NCBI GenBank assembly: GCA_005502805.1
Contig: SCMY01000002.1
Location: forward strand, 310,001-374,000
Direction of reading: 5' to 3'
Length of the DNA stretch: 64,000 nucleotides
Origin: Rhizobiales bacterium 2SD
GTDB lineage: Bacteria > Pseudomonadota > Alphaproteobacteria > Rhizobiales > Beijerinckiaceae
The position numbers and the translations under genes were made by a program. Below are positions 8,208 to 16,818 of this stretch, piece by piece (the stretch's first letter is position 1; every line of letters begins with the position of its first letter). The notes under the pieces are model-generated. The model was given only the letters and a program-made list of their open reading frames with translations. It searched no databases and was not told the origin of the DNA.

Positions 8208-8933
8208 ATGGCGGCCAGCGTGCTCAAGCCAGTCCCCGACGAAGCCCCGCATATCCTGGTGGTCGACGATGATCGCCGCCTGCGCGACCTCTTGGCCCGC
8301 TTCCTTGGCGACCATGGCTACCGCGTCACCACCGCCGCCAACGCCGCCGACGCCGATACCCGCCTCGGCCACCTCGTCTTCGACGCCATGGTGCTCGACG
8401 TGATGATGCCGGGCGAGAACGGCTTCGACTTTGCCCGCCGCCTGCGCCAGAGCTCGCAGGTACCGATCCTGATGCTGACCGCCCGCGCCGATTCGAGCGA
8501 TCGGATCAATGGCCTCGAGATCGGCGTCGACGATTACCTCGCCAAGCCCTTCGAACCGCGCGAACTGCTCCTGCGCCTCGGCAATGTGCTCAAGCGCAAT
8601 GCCCAGCCCGAGGCGCCGGCAGCGCCGATGCGGCCGGACTATGTCCGCTTCGGGCCTTTCATCTACGGTCTCGCCCGCGGCGAATTGCGCCAGGGCGAGG
8701 ACTCGATCCGCCTGACTGAGCGTGAGCGCGAGATTCTGACCACGCTGGCCGAGCGCGCCGGCGAGCAGGTACCGCGCGAGCAGCTCGCCGCTCAAGGCTC
8801 CGCTGCCAACGATCGCACCATCGACGTGCAGATCAACCGGCTGCGGCGCAAGATCGAGCACGATCCGGCCGACCCGCTCTATCTCCAGACCGTGCGCGGC
8901 ATCGGCTACCGCCTCGTCGTCGACAGGACCTGA
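8208..8933 (+). CDS. OmpR/PhoB-type response regulator
   Basis: DNA-binding response regulator of 241 aa. Receiver domain: acidic pocket VVDDDRRLRD, phospho-acceptor Asp in MVLDVMMPGENG (about residue 64), Thr in LMLTARAD and Lys in DYLAKPFEPRE. The C-terminal winged helix has LTEREREILTTL and the recognition part NDRTIDVQINRLRRKIE, ending with the wing QTVRGIGYRLV. I start at 8208, where a GAGGAG site is well placed; the longer frame from 8169 adds 13 unlikely residues. The sensor kinase begins 5 bases after the stop, so the two form a pair. The upstream MarR gene ends 151 bases before. Confidence 0.93.
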   Translation: MAASVLKPVPDEAPHILVVDDDRRLRDLLARFLGDHGYRVTTAANAADADTRLGHLVFDAMVLDVMMPGENGFDFARRLRQSSQVPILMLTARADSSDRINGLEIGVDDYLAKPFEPRELLLRLGNVLKRNAQPEAPAAPMRPDYVRFGPFIYGLARGELRQGEDSIRLTEREREILTTLAERAGEQVPREQLAAQGSAANDRTIDVQINRLRRKIEHDPADPLYLQTVRGIGYRLVVDRT

Positions 8934-8938
8934 CCGGC

Positions 8939-10387
8939 ATGGCGGACGCTTCGCTCAGGCGTCGCCTCGTCCCGCTCGCCGCGCGGACGCTGGCGAAACT
9001 GCGCGCTGCCTGGAACAGGCTGGCGTCCCCCCTCTCGGCAGTGCTTGCGCCGCTTCGGCGCCTGCCGGACCGCTCGCTACGCCCGATCGCACGGATCATG
9101 CCGAAGGGGCTCTACCCGCGCGCGCTCGTCATCGTCATCGCGCCGGTCGTGCTGCTGCAATCGGTGATCGCCTATGTCTTCATGGAGCGGCACTGGCAGA
9201 CGGTGACGCAGCGGCTCTCCTCGGCGGTCTCCTCCGAGATCGCGACGCTGATCGACGTCTATGAGAGCTATCCGCAGGACGATCAGGCGACCATCCTTGC
9301 CCGCATAGCCGAAGAGCGGCTCGGCATGGATGTCGAGATCCTGCCGGATACCGATCTGCCGGCGCCTGGCACCCGCCCATTCTTCTCGTTGCTCGACAGT
9401 GCGCTCTCGGCCGAGCTCGCCCAGCAGGTCAAGCGGCCGTTCTGGCTCGACACGGTCGGGCGCTCCAGCCTGATCGAAATCCGGATCAAGCTCGGTAAGG
9501 ATGTTATGCGCGTCCTGACCCGGCGCAGCCAGGCCTATGCCTCGAACAGCCACATCTTCCTGCTCTGGATGACGGGCACTTCGCTGATCCTGCTCACCAT
9601 CGCGGTGCTGTTCCTGCGGAACCAGATCCGCCCGATCCTGCGCCTGGCTGATGCCGCCGAGGCCTTCGGCAAGGGCCGCGACGCCGATTTCCGGCCGCGC
9701 GGCGCGCGCGAGGTCCGCCGCGCCGGCAATGCCTTCATCGAGATGAAGCGGCGCGTCGAACGCTCGATCGGCGAGCGCACCATGATGCTGAACGGCGTCA
9801 GCCATGACCTGCGCACCATCCTGACCCGCTTCAAGCTCTCTCTGGCGCTTCTTGAAAAATCTCCCGACCTCGAAGCGCTGGAGAAAGACGTCGACGAGAT
9901 GAGCCGCATGCTCGAAGACTATCTCGCCTTCGCTCGTGGCGATGCCGGCGAGTTGCCGATCGAGACCGATATCCGCGCCTTGCTTGCCGCGCTCAAAGCC
10001 GATGCCGAGCGCCAGGGGCACCAGACAGAGCTGACCGTCGTCGGCGATCCGCTGGTGGTTGTCCGGCCCGACGCGATCCGGCGCCTGCTCACCAATCTGG
10101 TCTCAAACGCTGCGCGCTTCGGCGATCGCATCGCCATCCGCGCCACTCATGATGCGCGCTACCTCATCGTCATGGTCGACGACGACGGGCCGGGTATCTC
10201 GATGGAGCTGCGCGAGGACGTCTTCAAGCCGTTCTTCCGACTCGACGAGGCCCGGAATGTCGATGGCGGCGGCACCGGCCTCGGCCTGGCGATTGCCAGA
10301 GACATCGCCCGTTCGCATGGCGGCGACATCATGCTGGGCGACTCGCCGCTCGGCGGCCTGCGCGCTACGGTCAGGCTACCGGTCTGA
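8939..10387 (+). CDS. HAMP-domain sensor histidine kinase (EnvZ-like)
   Basis: Inner-membrane sensor kinase of 482 aa, partner of the response regulator 5 bases upstream. Order: a basic N-terminal tail (about 1-58), TM1 (ALVIVIAPVVLLQSVIAYVF, about 60-82), a periplasmic domain of about 120 residues, TM2 (LLWMTGTSLILLTIAVLFL, about 205-224), HAMP, the H-box GVSHDLRTILTRFKLSLAL with phospho-acceptor His near residue 290, N-box NLVSNAARFG, and G boxes DDDGPGI and GGGTGLGLAIARDIA. All catalytic motifs are intact. The layout resembles EnvZ rather than PhoR. The signal sensed is unknown. Confidence 0.93.
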   Translation: MADASLRRRLVPLAARTLAKLRAAWNRLASPLSAVLAPLRRLPDRSLRPIARIMPKGLYPRALVIVIAPVVLLQSVIAYVFMERHWQTVTQRLSSAVSSEIATLIDVYESYPQDDQATILARIAEERLGMDVEILPDTDLPAPGTRPFFSLLDSALSAELAQQVKRPFWLDTVGRSSLIEIRIKLGKDVMRVLTRRSQAYASNSHIFLLWMTGTSLILLTIAVLFLRNQIRPILRLADAAEAFGKGRDADFRPRGAREVRRAGNAFIEMKRRVERSIGERTMMLNGVSHDLRTILTRFKLSLALLEKSPDLEALEKDVDEMSRMLEDYLAFARGDAGELPIETDIRALLAALKADAERQGHQTELTVVGDPLVVVRPDAIRRLLTNLVSNAARFGDRIAIRATHDARYLIVMVDDDGPGISMELREDVFKPFFRLDEARNVDGGGTGLGLAIARDIARSHGGDIMLGDSPLGGLRATVRLPV

Positions 10388-10437
10388 GCGGGCCAGCGCA
10401 CGAGCCGCGCCGTCTTTCCGGGGTTTTGCGCAGCAAA

Positions 10438-10528
10438 GAGCCCGGAACCCATGAACACCGGCCAGCATCGCAAGGCGCAGCAATCCATGCGCCTGTTCGG
10501 AAGCTTCGTGTGCATGGGTTCCGGGCTC
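10438..10528. repeat. Intergenic inverted repeat, 21-bp arms
   Basis: GAGCCCGGAACCCATGAACAC (10438-10458) and its near-perfect reverse complement (10508-10528, one mismatch) flank about 49 bases. The element fills most of the 177-base gap between the kinase gene and the convergent DUF1127 gene. It may act as a transcription barrier between the convergent genes but has no T run. It differs in sequence from the GTCATCCCGGGC family at 35 kb, 55 kb and 60 kb. Confidence 0.75.
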
Positions 10529-10564
10529 ACGCCTCCGGCGTGCCCCGTAAAGGCGGAGGCTGAC

Positions 10565-10786
10565 TCAGTGCCCCCACAGGGCCTTGCGGGCCGAGCTGTT
10601 CACCCGTTCGACGTCGCTGCGCGACAGGGCGATGTCATGGAGCGCCGCATCATCCATGCGGTAGAGCGCCCGGGCGCTGGCCCGCGCCGTCAGCCAATCC
10701 TCGAAACGCAGGAACAGCCCAGCGAGTCCATGAGCCTGGTGGGTGCTGGGGAGCGAAAGATTTCCTGTGGTGGTCCCGGCCGGCAT
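10565..10786 (-). CDS. DUF1127 domain small protein (73 aa)
   Basis: Small basic protein with the alphaproteobacterial DUF1127 motif in its C-terminal half: ARALYRMDDAALHDIALSRSDVERV (about residues 38-62). Some small DUF1127 proteins in Rhizobiales bind RNA or affect phosphate, carbon and stress responses; whether this one does is unknown. It is divergent from a LysR gene with about 105 bases between starts. The motif makes it a genuine gene rather than a chance frame. Confidence 0.82.
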   Translation of the reverse strand: MPAGTTTGNLSLPSTHQAHGLAGLFLRFEDWLTARASARALYRMDDAALHDIALSRSDVERVNSSARKALWGH

Positions 10787-10891
10787 GACGGCCTCCTTTG
10801 ATCCAGTTTCTGCCGACGAATTTGGGCCTTGCGGGGCCCCGAAGCAAATGAGAACTTCTTTGCCTCAGCCCAAGCAGAACTTGGCCATCCA

Positions 10892-11815
10892 ATGTCCCGC
10901 CGCCACCTCCCACCTCTGACCTCGCTGCGTGCCTTCGAGGCAGCCTCACGGCATCTCAACTATGAGCGGGCGGGCGACGAGCTGGCCGTCACCGCCAGCG
11001 CCATCGGCCAGCAGATCAAGACGCTCGAAACCTGGCTCCAGCGCCCGCTCTTCACCCGTCTGCCGAGCAAAGGCGTCGCGTTGACGCCCCTTGGCCAGCG
11101 CTATGCCACCTCGATCTCGCAAGTACTCGATCAGCTCGACGAGGCCACCGCGCGAGCTTTGCGGCCGGATACCGCCAACGTCATCACGGTCAGCACCATG
11201 CCGAGTTTCGCGCTGAGCTGGCTGATCCCTCGCCTCGGCGTGCTCAAGCAACGCCATCCCGAGCTGGAAGTGCGCATCTCGGTGTCGATGCATCTCACCG
11301 ATTTCACCCGCGAGGATGTCGACATTGCAATCCGCTACGGCGAAGGCGCCTATACTGACCTGCACTCCGAGCTGCTGATGACGGAGACCTTCTTCCCCGT
11401 CTGCAATGCGGCCTTGCTGGACGATCCCGACCGGCCGCTGCGCGAACCGTCGGATCTGCGCCACCACACCTTGCTGCACGAGCTTGCCGAAGGCATTCCG
11501 AAATATGTGACCTGGCCGCAATGGCTCGCCTATGCCGGCGTCGACGACATCGACGCCTCGCATGGCCCGCGCTTTTCACACACCTTTCTTGCCCTGCAGG
11601 CCGCATCCTCTGGCCAGGGCATCGCGCTCGCAACCAGCGCCCTGATCGGCGATTACCTCGAAGCCGGGCGTCTGGTCCGGCCCTTCCCGCAGCAATTGCC
11701 CGGCGCTTACCAATACTATGTCGTCTGCCCCGAGGCCGTAGCGGAACGGCCGGCGATCACCGCCTTCCGCAGCTGGATCCACGAAGAAGCGGCTCGGCAT
11801 GCGAAGCTGCGCTGA
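10892..11815 (+). CDS. LysR-type regulator, GcvA-like
   Basis: LTTR of 307 aa. The N-terminal helix-turn-helix has the GcvA-subfamily signature (LPPLTSLRAFEAASRHL, then ELAVTASAIGQQIKTLE, then LFTRLPSKGVALTPLG). The effector domain follows with the usual subdomain pattern (VITVSTMPSFALSWLIPRL, VDIAIRYGEG, GQGIALATSALIGDYL). The frame is open from 10829, but the family start is MSRRHLPPL at 10892. It is divergent from the DUF1127 gene and converges on another LysR gene 8 bases away. Target genes are not apparent. Confidence 0.9.
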   Translation: MSRRHLPPLTSLRAFEAASRHLNYERAGDELAVTASAIGQQIKTLETWLQRPLFTRLPSKGVALTPLGQRYATSISQVLDQLDEATARALRPDTANVITVSTMPSFALSWLIPRLGVLKQRHPELEVRISVSMHLTDFTREDVDIAIRYGEGAYTDLHSELLMTETFFPVCNAALLDDPDRPLREPSDLRHHTLLHELAEGIPKYVTWPQWLAYAGVDDIDASHGPRFSHTFLALQAASSGQGIALATSALIGDYLEAGRLVRPFPQQLPGAYQYYVVCPEAVAERPAITAFRSWIHEEAARHAKLR

Positions 11816-11823
11816 GCCGAGGC

Positions 11824-12732
11824 TCAGCTCCCGGGCTTGATCACCGGCAGCTGCTGCAGCCTGCTGGCGGCGAAATCGAGGAAGGCTCGGACCTTCGGCT
11901 GGAGATGTTGCCCGCTCGGCACGACAAGTTGCACCGGCGAGGCAGGCGGTTCCCATTCGCGCATCACCCGCACCAGTGTACCGGCCTCCAGGTCCGGCGC
12001 GACCTGATAGGACAACGCCCGCGCCAGGCCACGGCCGGAGCGCGCCGCAATCAGAACCGACTCGATCTCGTTGACGATCAGGCGCGGCGCCACCTGCACG
12101 CTCGCGCTGCGCGCATCACCGGCGAAGCGCCAGACCATGCTCTGGCCAGCTGCAATGCTGACGATGGTGTCATGCCCGGCGAGATCGGCCGGCCGGACAG
12201 GCGTTCCCCGGCGCTCCAGATAGGCCGGCGCCGCGACCAGCACCCGCCGGACCTCTCCGACCTTGCGCGCCACCAGGCGGGAATTCGGCAGCGAACCGAT
12301 CCGGACTGCCAAATGCAGGCCTTCCTCGATCAGGTCGAGATTGCGATCGGCCAGCACCAGTTCGATCTGGATCTCCGGGTGCAAATCGAGGAATTCGGCG
12401 ACCACCGGCGTGACATGGCGCCGGCCGAAGGCAGTCGGCGCCGTGATCCTGATCAGGCCGCGCATCGGCGCAGCCGTCACCCCGGAAAGCGATGCGTCAT
12501 ACTCGGCGAGGATGTTGCGCGCCGAGGCTGCCAGCTCCCGCCCCGCCTCGGTCGCCATCAATTGCCGCGTGGTACGCGCGATCAGCCTGACGCCGGCGCG
12601 CTCCTCCAGCGCCGCAAGCGCCCGCGTCACCGCCGGGCGCGAACGCCTGAGCTGGCGCGCGGCACTTGCAAGACTACCGGTGTCGATGATCGCGACGAAG
12701 ATGGCGAGCTCGTCGAGCCGATCCATGATCAT
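11824..12732 (-). CDS. LysR-type regulator of the divergent GST/flavoprotein pair
   Basis: LTTR of 302 aa. HTH: MDRLDELAIFVAIIDTGSLASAARQLRRSRPAVTRALAALEE; typical linker and effector domain with GLIRITAPTAFGRRHVTPVV, as in the DsdC/YafC-type group. It is divergent from a GST gene, and a T-N11-A palindrome CTCTGA-N5-TCAGAG lies in the 91-base gap, so it probably controls the GST and the flavin-nucleotide-binding gene. The start may be 12732 or 12726. Regulation of the neighbours is inferred from arrangement only. Confidence 0.9.
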   Translation of the reverse strand: MIMDRLDELAIFVAIIDTGSLASAARQLRRSRPAVTRALAALEERAGVRLIARTTRQLMATEAGRELAASARNILAEYDASLSGVTAAPMRGLIRITAPTAFGRRHVTPVVAEFLDLHPEIQIELVLADRNLDLIEEGLHLAVRIGSLPNSRLVARKVGEVRRVLVAAPAYLERRGTPVRPADLAGHDTIVSIAAGQSMVWRFAGDARSASVQVAPRLIVNEIESVLIAARSGRGLARALSYQVAPDLEAGTLVRVMREWEPPASPVQLVVPSGQHLQPKVRAFLDFAASRLQQLPVIKPGS

Positions 12733-12780
12733 TCCGTTCAGAGGAATTCTGATTTGTCAGCGTACCAGCTTTCGGCGGCT

Positions 12781-12797
12781 CTCTGAAACAATCAGAG
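12781..12797. promoter_or_regulatory. Candidate LysR-type operator (T-N11-A box)
   Basis: A perfect 6-bp inverted repeat CTCTGA AACAA TCAGAG lies between the divergent LysR and GST start codons. It contains the T-N11-A core typical of LTTR binding sites and is 27 bases upstream of the GST ATG. Confidence 0.6.
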
Positions 12798-12823
12798 TCC
12801 ACTCGCATTATCGCGAGGCCCTG

Positions 12824-13447
12824 ATGACCCAAGCCAAGATCACGCTGCACGGCACCCCCCTCTCCGGCCATACCCACCGCGTCGAATTGCTGCTGCGCGC
12901 GCTCGGACTGGACTTCGATGCCGTTCCGGCTCCCGCAGACGTCCGTCGCAGCGAGGCTTTCCGCAAGCTCAACCCGCTCGGCCAGATCCCGGTGCTGCAG
13001 GACGGCGACCTCATCCTGGCCGACAGCAATGCCATCCTGGTCTATCTCGCCAGGCGTTACGCCCCGGACAGCGATTGGCTCCCGCAGGAGCCGGTTGCCG
13101 CGGCGCAGGTCCAGCGCTGGCTGTCGATCGCCGCCGGCGAGGTCATGCACGGCCCGGCGATCGCCCGGATGATCGCGCAGTTCAACTACGATGACGATCC
13201 GGCCCGGGCTGAGCGCGTCGCCGCCCGCCTGCTTCCCTTCATGGAAGGGCATCTTGCTGACCGCAGCTTCCTCGCCACAGAGCACCCGACGATCGCCGAT
13301 CTCGCCTGCTATTCCTATGTCGCGCACGCTCCGGAGGGCGGCATCCCGCTCGACGCCTATCCGGCAGTGCGGGCCTGGCTCAGGCGCGTCGAGGCCCTGC
13401 CCTTCTTCACCCCGATCCCGCCCTCGCCCATTCCAGTGAAGGGCTGA
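12824..13447 (+). CDS. Glutathione S-transferase family protein
   Basis: Cytosolic GST-fold protein of 207 aa. The N-terminal thioredoxin-like domain has the sequence SGHTHRVELLLRALGLDF, with cis-Pro in GQIPVLQDGDLILADSNAIL (the GSH gamma-glutamyl binding Ser is in DSNA). The all-helical C-terminal domain contains the N-capping motif TIADLACYSY. The catalytic Ser/Cys position near the N-terminus reads PLSGH, so Ser is the likely nucleophile-activating residue. It sits divergent from a LysR gene, and the flavin-nucleotide-binding gene follows after 4 bases. Detoxification of an electrophile is plausible; the substrate is not deducible. Confidence 0.88.
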   Translation: MTQAKITLHGTPLSGHTHRVELLLRALGLDFDAVPAPADVRRSEAFRKLNPLGQIPVLQDGDLILADSNAILVYLARRYAPDSDWLPQEPVAAAQVQRWLSIAAGEVMHGPAIARMIAQFNYDDDPARAERVAARLLPFMEGHLADRSFLATEHPTIADLACYSYVAHAPEGGIPLDAYPAVRAWLRRVEALPFFTPIPPSPIPVKG

Positions 13448-13451
13448 GATC

Positions 13452-14363
13452 ATGGACGCCTCGCCCTTCCATGGAGGCGAGCTGGAGGCGCAGGCTCTGG
13501 CCGGCGAAAGTTCGCGCGGCGCCGGCATCCGCGACTTCATGCCGGACCAGCATCGCGATTTCTTCGCGCTACTGCCCTATCTCTTCGCAGCTGGACGCGA
13601 CGCGCAGGGCAAACCGATCGCGACGGTGCTCACCGGCCCGGAAGGCTTCGTCACCAGCCCGACGCCGAACGAACTCGCGATCGCCGCCCTGCCCGCTTCG
13701 GGCGATCCGGCCGATGCCACACTGAGTGCAGGCGCGCCGATCGGCCTCCTGGGGCTCGATCTGCGCACGCGACGGCGCAACCGCGCCAATGGCGTCATCG
13801 GTGAACGCGACGGCAGCGGCCTGAAGATCGCGGTGAGCCAGAGCTTCGGCAACTGCGCCAAGTACATCCAGCTCCGGCAGCATGAGATCGTGCCGGCCAC
13901 CACGACTGCCACTGAAGAACTCGGCGGCCTCGATGCGGCGGCCAGCGCGCTGATCGCGGAAGCCGATACGCTCTTCATCGCCAGCGGCTCGGAGAGCGGG
14001 CTCGACATCTCGCATCGCGGCGGCAGGCCGGGCTTTGTCCGGATCGAAGGCGGGCGGCTGAGCGTGCCGGACTTCGCCGGCAACAGCTATTTCAACACCT
14101 TCGGCAATCTGCTGCGCGAGCCGGCGACGTCCCTGCTCTTCATCGACTTCGCCAAGGGCGACGTCGTGCAATTGCAGGGCGTCGCTGAGGTCATCTGGAG
14201 TGGCGCAGAACTGGCCGGGCTCGATGGCGCCAAGCGCCTGCTGAAAGTCGAGGTGACGCGGGCCTGGCGGCGCAAGGCGGCGCTGCCTCTGCGCTGGAGC
14301 GCGCCCGAGCCGGCGCCGACCACATTGGCGACGGGGAGCTGGCGACACGATCGGGCCGCCTGA
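13452..14363 (+). CDS. Pyridoxamine 5'-phosphate oxidase-like flavin-nucleotide-binding protein
   Basis: The 303-aa product resembles the split-barrel flavin-binding domain of PNPOx-like proteins, which often precede a ferredoxin-reductase module. Landmarks: MPDQHRDFFALLPYLFAAGRD, GLLGLDLRTRRRNRANG, SQSFGNCAKYIQLR, ADTLFIAS, and DFAGNSYFNTFGNL, a stretch characteristic of this subgroup. The C-terminus ends before any FAD/NAD or 2Fe-2S domain, so this is the stand-alone form. It begins 4 bases after the GST stop and is clearly co-transcribed, probably under the divergent LysR. It converges on csaA with a 9-base gap. Enzymatic activity is unproven. Confidence 0.8.
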   Translation: MDASPFHGGELEAQALAGESSRGAGIRDFMPDQHRDFFALLPYLFAAGRDAQGKPIATVLTGPEGFVTSPTPNELAIAALPASGDPADATLSAGAPIGLLGLDLRTRRRNRANGVIGERDGSGLKIAVSQSFGNCAKYIQLRQHEIVPATTTATEELGGLDAAASALIAEADTLFIASGSESGLDISHRGGRPGFVRIEGGRLSVPDFAGNSYFNTFGNLLREPATSLLFIDFAKGDVVQLQGVAEVIWSGAELAGLDGAKRLLKVEVTRAWRRKAALPLRWSAPEPAPTTLATGSWRHDRAA

Positions 14364-14372
14364 TCCACCGCC

Positions 14373-14732
14373 TCAGTACAGCCGCCCGCCCGTGGGCACG
14401 TCGAGCGAGGGGCCGATCAGAACGACCTCGCCGTCGCCATCCGGCACGCCCAAGGTCAGCACCTCCGACATGAACTTGCCAATCTGGCGCGGCGGGAAAT
14501 TGACCACCGCCAGCACCTGCCGGCCCGGGAGATCCTCGGGCCGGTAGTGCCTGGTGATCTGGGCCGAGGACTTCTTGCGGCCGATCGTGCCACCGAAATC
14601 GATCACCAGCTTGATCGCCGGCTTGCGCGCTTCGGGGAAGGGAGCGGCCTCGACGATGGTGCCGACGCGGACGTCGACCTTGAGGAAATCGTCGAAGCCG
14701 ATCTGCGCGGCGGTCTCTGTAGCCTGGTTCAA
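14373..14732 (-). CDS. csaA: tRNA-binding domain protein CsaA
   Basis: Small (119 aa) OB-fold protein of the CsaA/Trbp111 group, proposed as an export-related chaperone and structure-specific tRNA binder. Signature: [24 protein letters not shown] near residues 16-39, then [24 protein letters not shown] and [10 protein letters not shown], with a C-terminal P-x-G-x-x-xY end. It overlaps the 3' end of the chemoreceptor gene by 4 bases (ATGA on the minus strand), so translation is coupled to it. This is an unusual partner, and the coupling may be incidental. Confidence 0.9.
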   Translation of the reverse strand: MNQATETAAQIGFDDFLKVDVRVGTIVEAAPFPEARKPAIKLVIDFGGTIGRKKSSAQITRHYRPEDLPGRQVLAVVNFPPRQIGKFMSEVLTLGVPDGDGEVVLIGPSLDVPTGGRLY

Positions 14733-16705
14733 AATTCCTCCCAGCCGCTGTCACCGCCATTGGCGGTCTTGCGCGCGGCATTGCCATGAGACTGAACAGG
14801 CGCAGCCGCCATGGCGCGCGCTGGGCGCGGCGCAGGCGCCGCAGCCTGCGCCATCTTGCCCGCCATCGCCTTCAAGGCAACCACGTCGCCACCGAGCCGG
14901 AAGCGCCCGACGAGCGCCGCCAGCCTATCGGCTTCCTGCGCCAGTGCCTGGGAGGCGGCGGTCGACTGCTCGGCCATGGCGGCATTCTGCTGCGTCGCCT
15001 GGTCCATCTCGTTGACCGCGGTGTTGACCTCCTGCAGCCCCGTCGCCTGCTCCTGCGCGGCCGAGGCGATCTCGGCGACCAGCGAGGTGGCGCGGGTGAT
15101 CTCGCCGGACATCCGCTCCAGCGCCGTTCCGGTCTGGCCGACCAGCGCGACACCCTTCTCGACCTCGACGCTGGAAGCCGTGATCAGGCCCTTGATCTCC
15201 TTGGCCGCATCCGCCGAGCGCTGCGCCAGCGCCCGCACCTCCGAGGCGACGACCGCAAAGCCCTTGCCGGCATCGCCGGCGCGCGCCGCCTCGACCGAAG
15301 CGTTGAGCGCCAAGAGGTTGGTCTGGAAGGCGATCTCGTCGATCACGCCGACGATCTGCGAGATCTCGTCGGAGGATTTCTCGATGCCGCTCATGGCGGC
15401 GACCGCCTCGCGGACGATCTGGCCCGATTGCTCGGCCTCGCCCTTGACCTGGGTGGTGGCGTGGCTGGCCTGGCGCGCGCCCTCGGCGGTCTGGCGCACG
15501 GTCGCGGTCAGCTGGTCGAGCGCGGTCGCGGTCTCCTCGACCGAGGAAGCCTGCTGCTCGGTCCGGCTGGCGAGGTCGTCGGCCGCCTGGCTGATCTCGC
15601 CGGCGCCCGCCTTCATGCTCTCGGTATTGGTCGCGATCTGGCGCATCGTCTCTTCGAGATGGGCCATCGCGGCGTTGAAGTCGTTCTTGAGCTTGACGTA
15701 TTCGGCGCTGAACGCGGCCTCGATCCGGTAGGTCAGGTCGCCCTCGGTCAGGCGCTCCAGGCCGGCGCCGAGCGCGTCGACGACGACCGCCTGCTTCTTC
15801 GCATCGTCGCTGCGCTGCGCCTCGTTGAGGCTGCGCTGCGTATCGGCAGCCCGGCGCTGCTCGCCGGCATCGGCCTCGGCCTGCGCCTTCTCGGCCTCGA
15901 CCTGTTGCTTCGTCAACGCCGCATCGCGGAAGACGACGAGCGCGCGCGCCATGCTGCCGACCTCGTCCTGGCGCTCCTGATAGGCGATCGGCGCCTTGAG
16001 GTCGCCGGCGGCCAGTGTGCTCATATTGCCGGAGACGGTACGCAGCATCCCGGAGGCGCGGCGGCTCAGGAAGACGACGAGGCCGAGCAGCAGCAGCGCC
16101 AGCGGCACCAGGACGACCGCGACATCCTTGATCAGGCCGTAAAAGGAGGCGTCGACGGCGTGGACATGCATGCCGGTGCCGATCGCCCACTGCCATTTCG
16201 GCACGCCGACCACATAGGACACCTTGAGCGACGGATCCTTGTCGCCGCCTTTCACCCAGAGATAGTCGACGAAACCGGCGCCCTTGACCCGGGCCGTGTC
16301 AGTCAGCTCCTTGACGAAGAGCTTGCCGGTCGGGTCCTTGAGCGGCGACATGTCGGTGCCGATCAGCTTCGGATTGGCATGGGCGATGTTGAAGCCGTCA
16401 TAGCGGATGACGAAGAAGTAGTTGCCGTCATCGAAACGCGCATTGGTCACGGCATCGATAGCGAGCTTCTGCGCGTCGGCGTCCTTGAGTTCGCCCTTCT
16501 CCACCTTCGCCACATAGGCGTTGACCGTGGAGGCGGCAGCCTCGACCGCGTTCTTCACCTCGGCCCGCTTCAGGTCGAGCATGTCGATCCGGGCCTGGTT
16601 GAGCGTCACGGCGACGCTCGCAACGGCGACGACGGCGGCCAAGATGGCGACCAATCCGAATGAACGGCTGATCGACAGCGCGGTAAGCTTCTTCAACACA
16701 GACAT
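14729..16705 (-). CDS. Methyl-accepting chemotaxis protein with single Cache sensor
   Basis: Chemoreceptor of 658 aa. TM1 lies at about residues 12-32, followed by a periplasmic sCache_2-type domain of about 150 residues ([40 protein letters not shown]). TM2 is at about 186-210, then HAMP, a long coiled coil, and the signalling domain with hairpin tip [35 protein letters not shown] (about 455-490). The C-terminus ends in GWEEF, a match to the xWxxF pentapeptide that tethers CheR/CheB, suggesting a high-abundance receptor able to assist adaptation. An 11-bp imperfect inverted repeat precedes the start. The ligand is unknown; this Cache type often binds small organic acids. Confidence 0.94.
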   Translation of the reverse strand: MSVLKKLTALSISRSFGLVAILAAVVAVASVAVTLNQARIDMLDLKRAEVKNAVEAAASTVNAYVAKVEKGELKDADAQKLAIDAVTNARFDDGNYFFVIRYDGFNIAHANPKLIGTDMSPLKDPTGKLFVKELTDTARVKGAGFVDYLWVKGGDKDPSLKVSYVVGVPKWQWAIGTGMHVHAVDASFYGLIKDVAVVLVPLALLLLGLVVFLSRRASGMLRTVSGNMSTLAAGDLKAPIAYQERQDEVGSMARALVVFRDAALTKQQVEAEKAQAEADAGEQRRAADTQRSLNEAQRSDDAKKQAVVVDALGAGLERLTEGDLTYRIEAAFSAEYVKLKNDFNAAMAHLEETMRQIATNTESMKAGAGEISQAADDLASRTEQQASSVEETATALDQLTATVRQTAEGARQASHATTQVKGEAEQSGQIVREAVAAMSGIEKSSDEISQIVGVIDEIAFQTNLLALNASVEAARAGDAGKGFAVVASEVRALAQRSADAAKEIKGLITASSVEVEKGVALVGQTGTALERMSGEITRATSLVAEIASAAQEQATGLQEVNTAVNEMDQATQQNAAMAEQSTAASQALAQEADRLAALVGRFRLGGDVVALKAMAGKMAQAAAPAPRPARAMAAAPVQSHGNAARKTANGGDSGWEEF

Positions 16706-16714
16706 GTCGCCCCT

Positions 16715-16740
16715 CGCGAACGTGATTCTTCACATTCGCG
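16715..16740. promoter_or_regulatory. Inverted repeat in the chemoreceptor leader
   Basis: CGCGAACGTGA (16715-16725) and TCACATTCGCG (16730-16740) form an 11-bp stem with one mismatch and a TTCT loop. It lies 10 bases upstream of the chemoreceptor ATG, just before its AGGGG ribosome site. It could be an operator or an mRNA hairpin; the sequence does not decide. Confidence 0.4.
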
Positions 16741-16818
16741 CGGAACGGCTAATGCCCGCTTAACGCTGTCACTTTTTTGCCACAATCGGCAGTTGCTGCC
16801 CGCAACCAGTGGTTGCTG

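Noticed and set aside
14786..16663. A 625-codon open frame on the plus strand
   Set aside because: Antisense of the chemoreceptor gene; arginine/leucine-rich composition is typical of a shadow frame.
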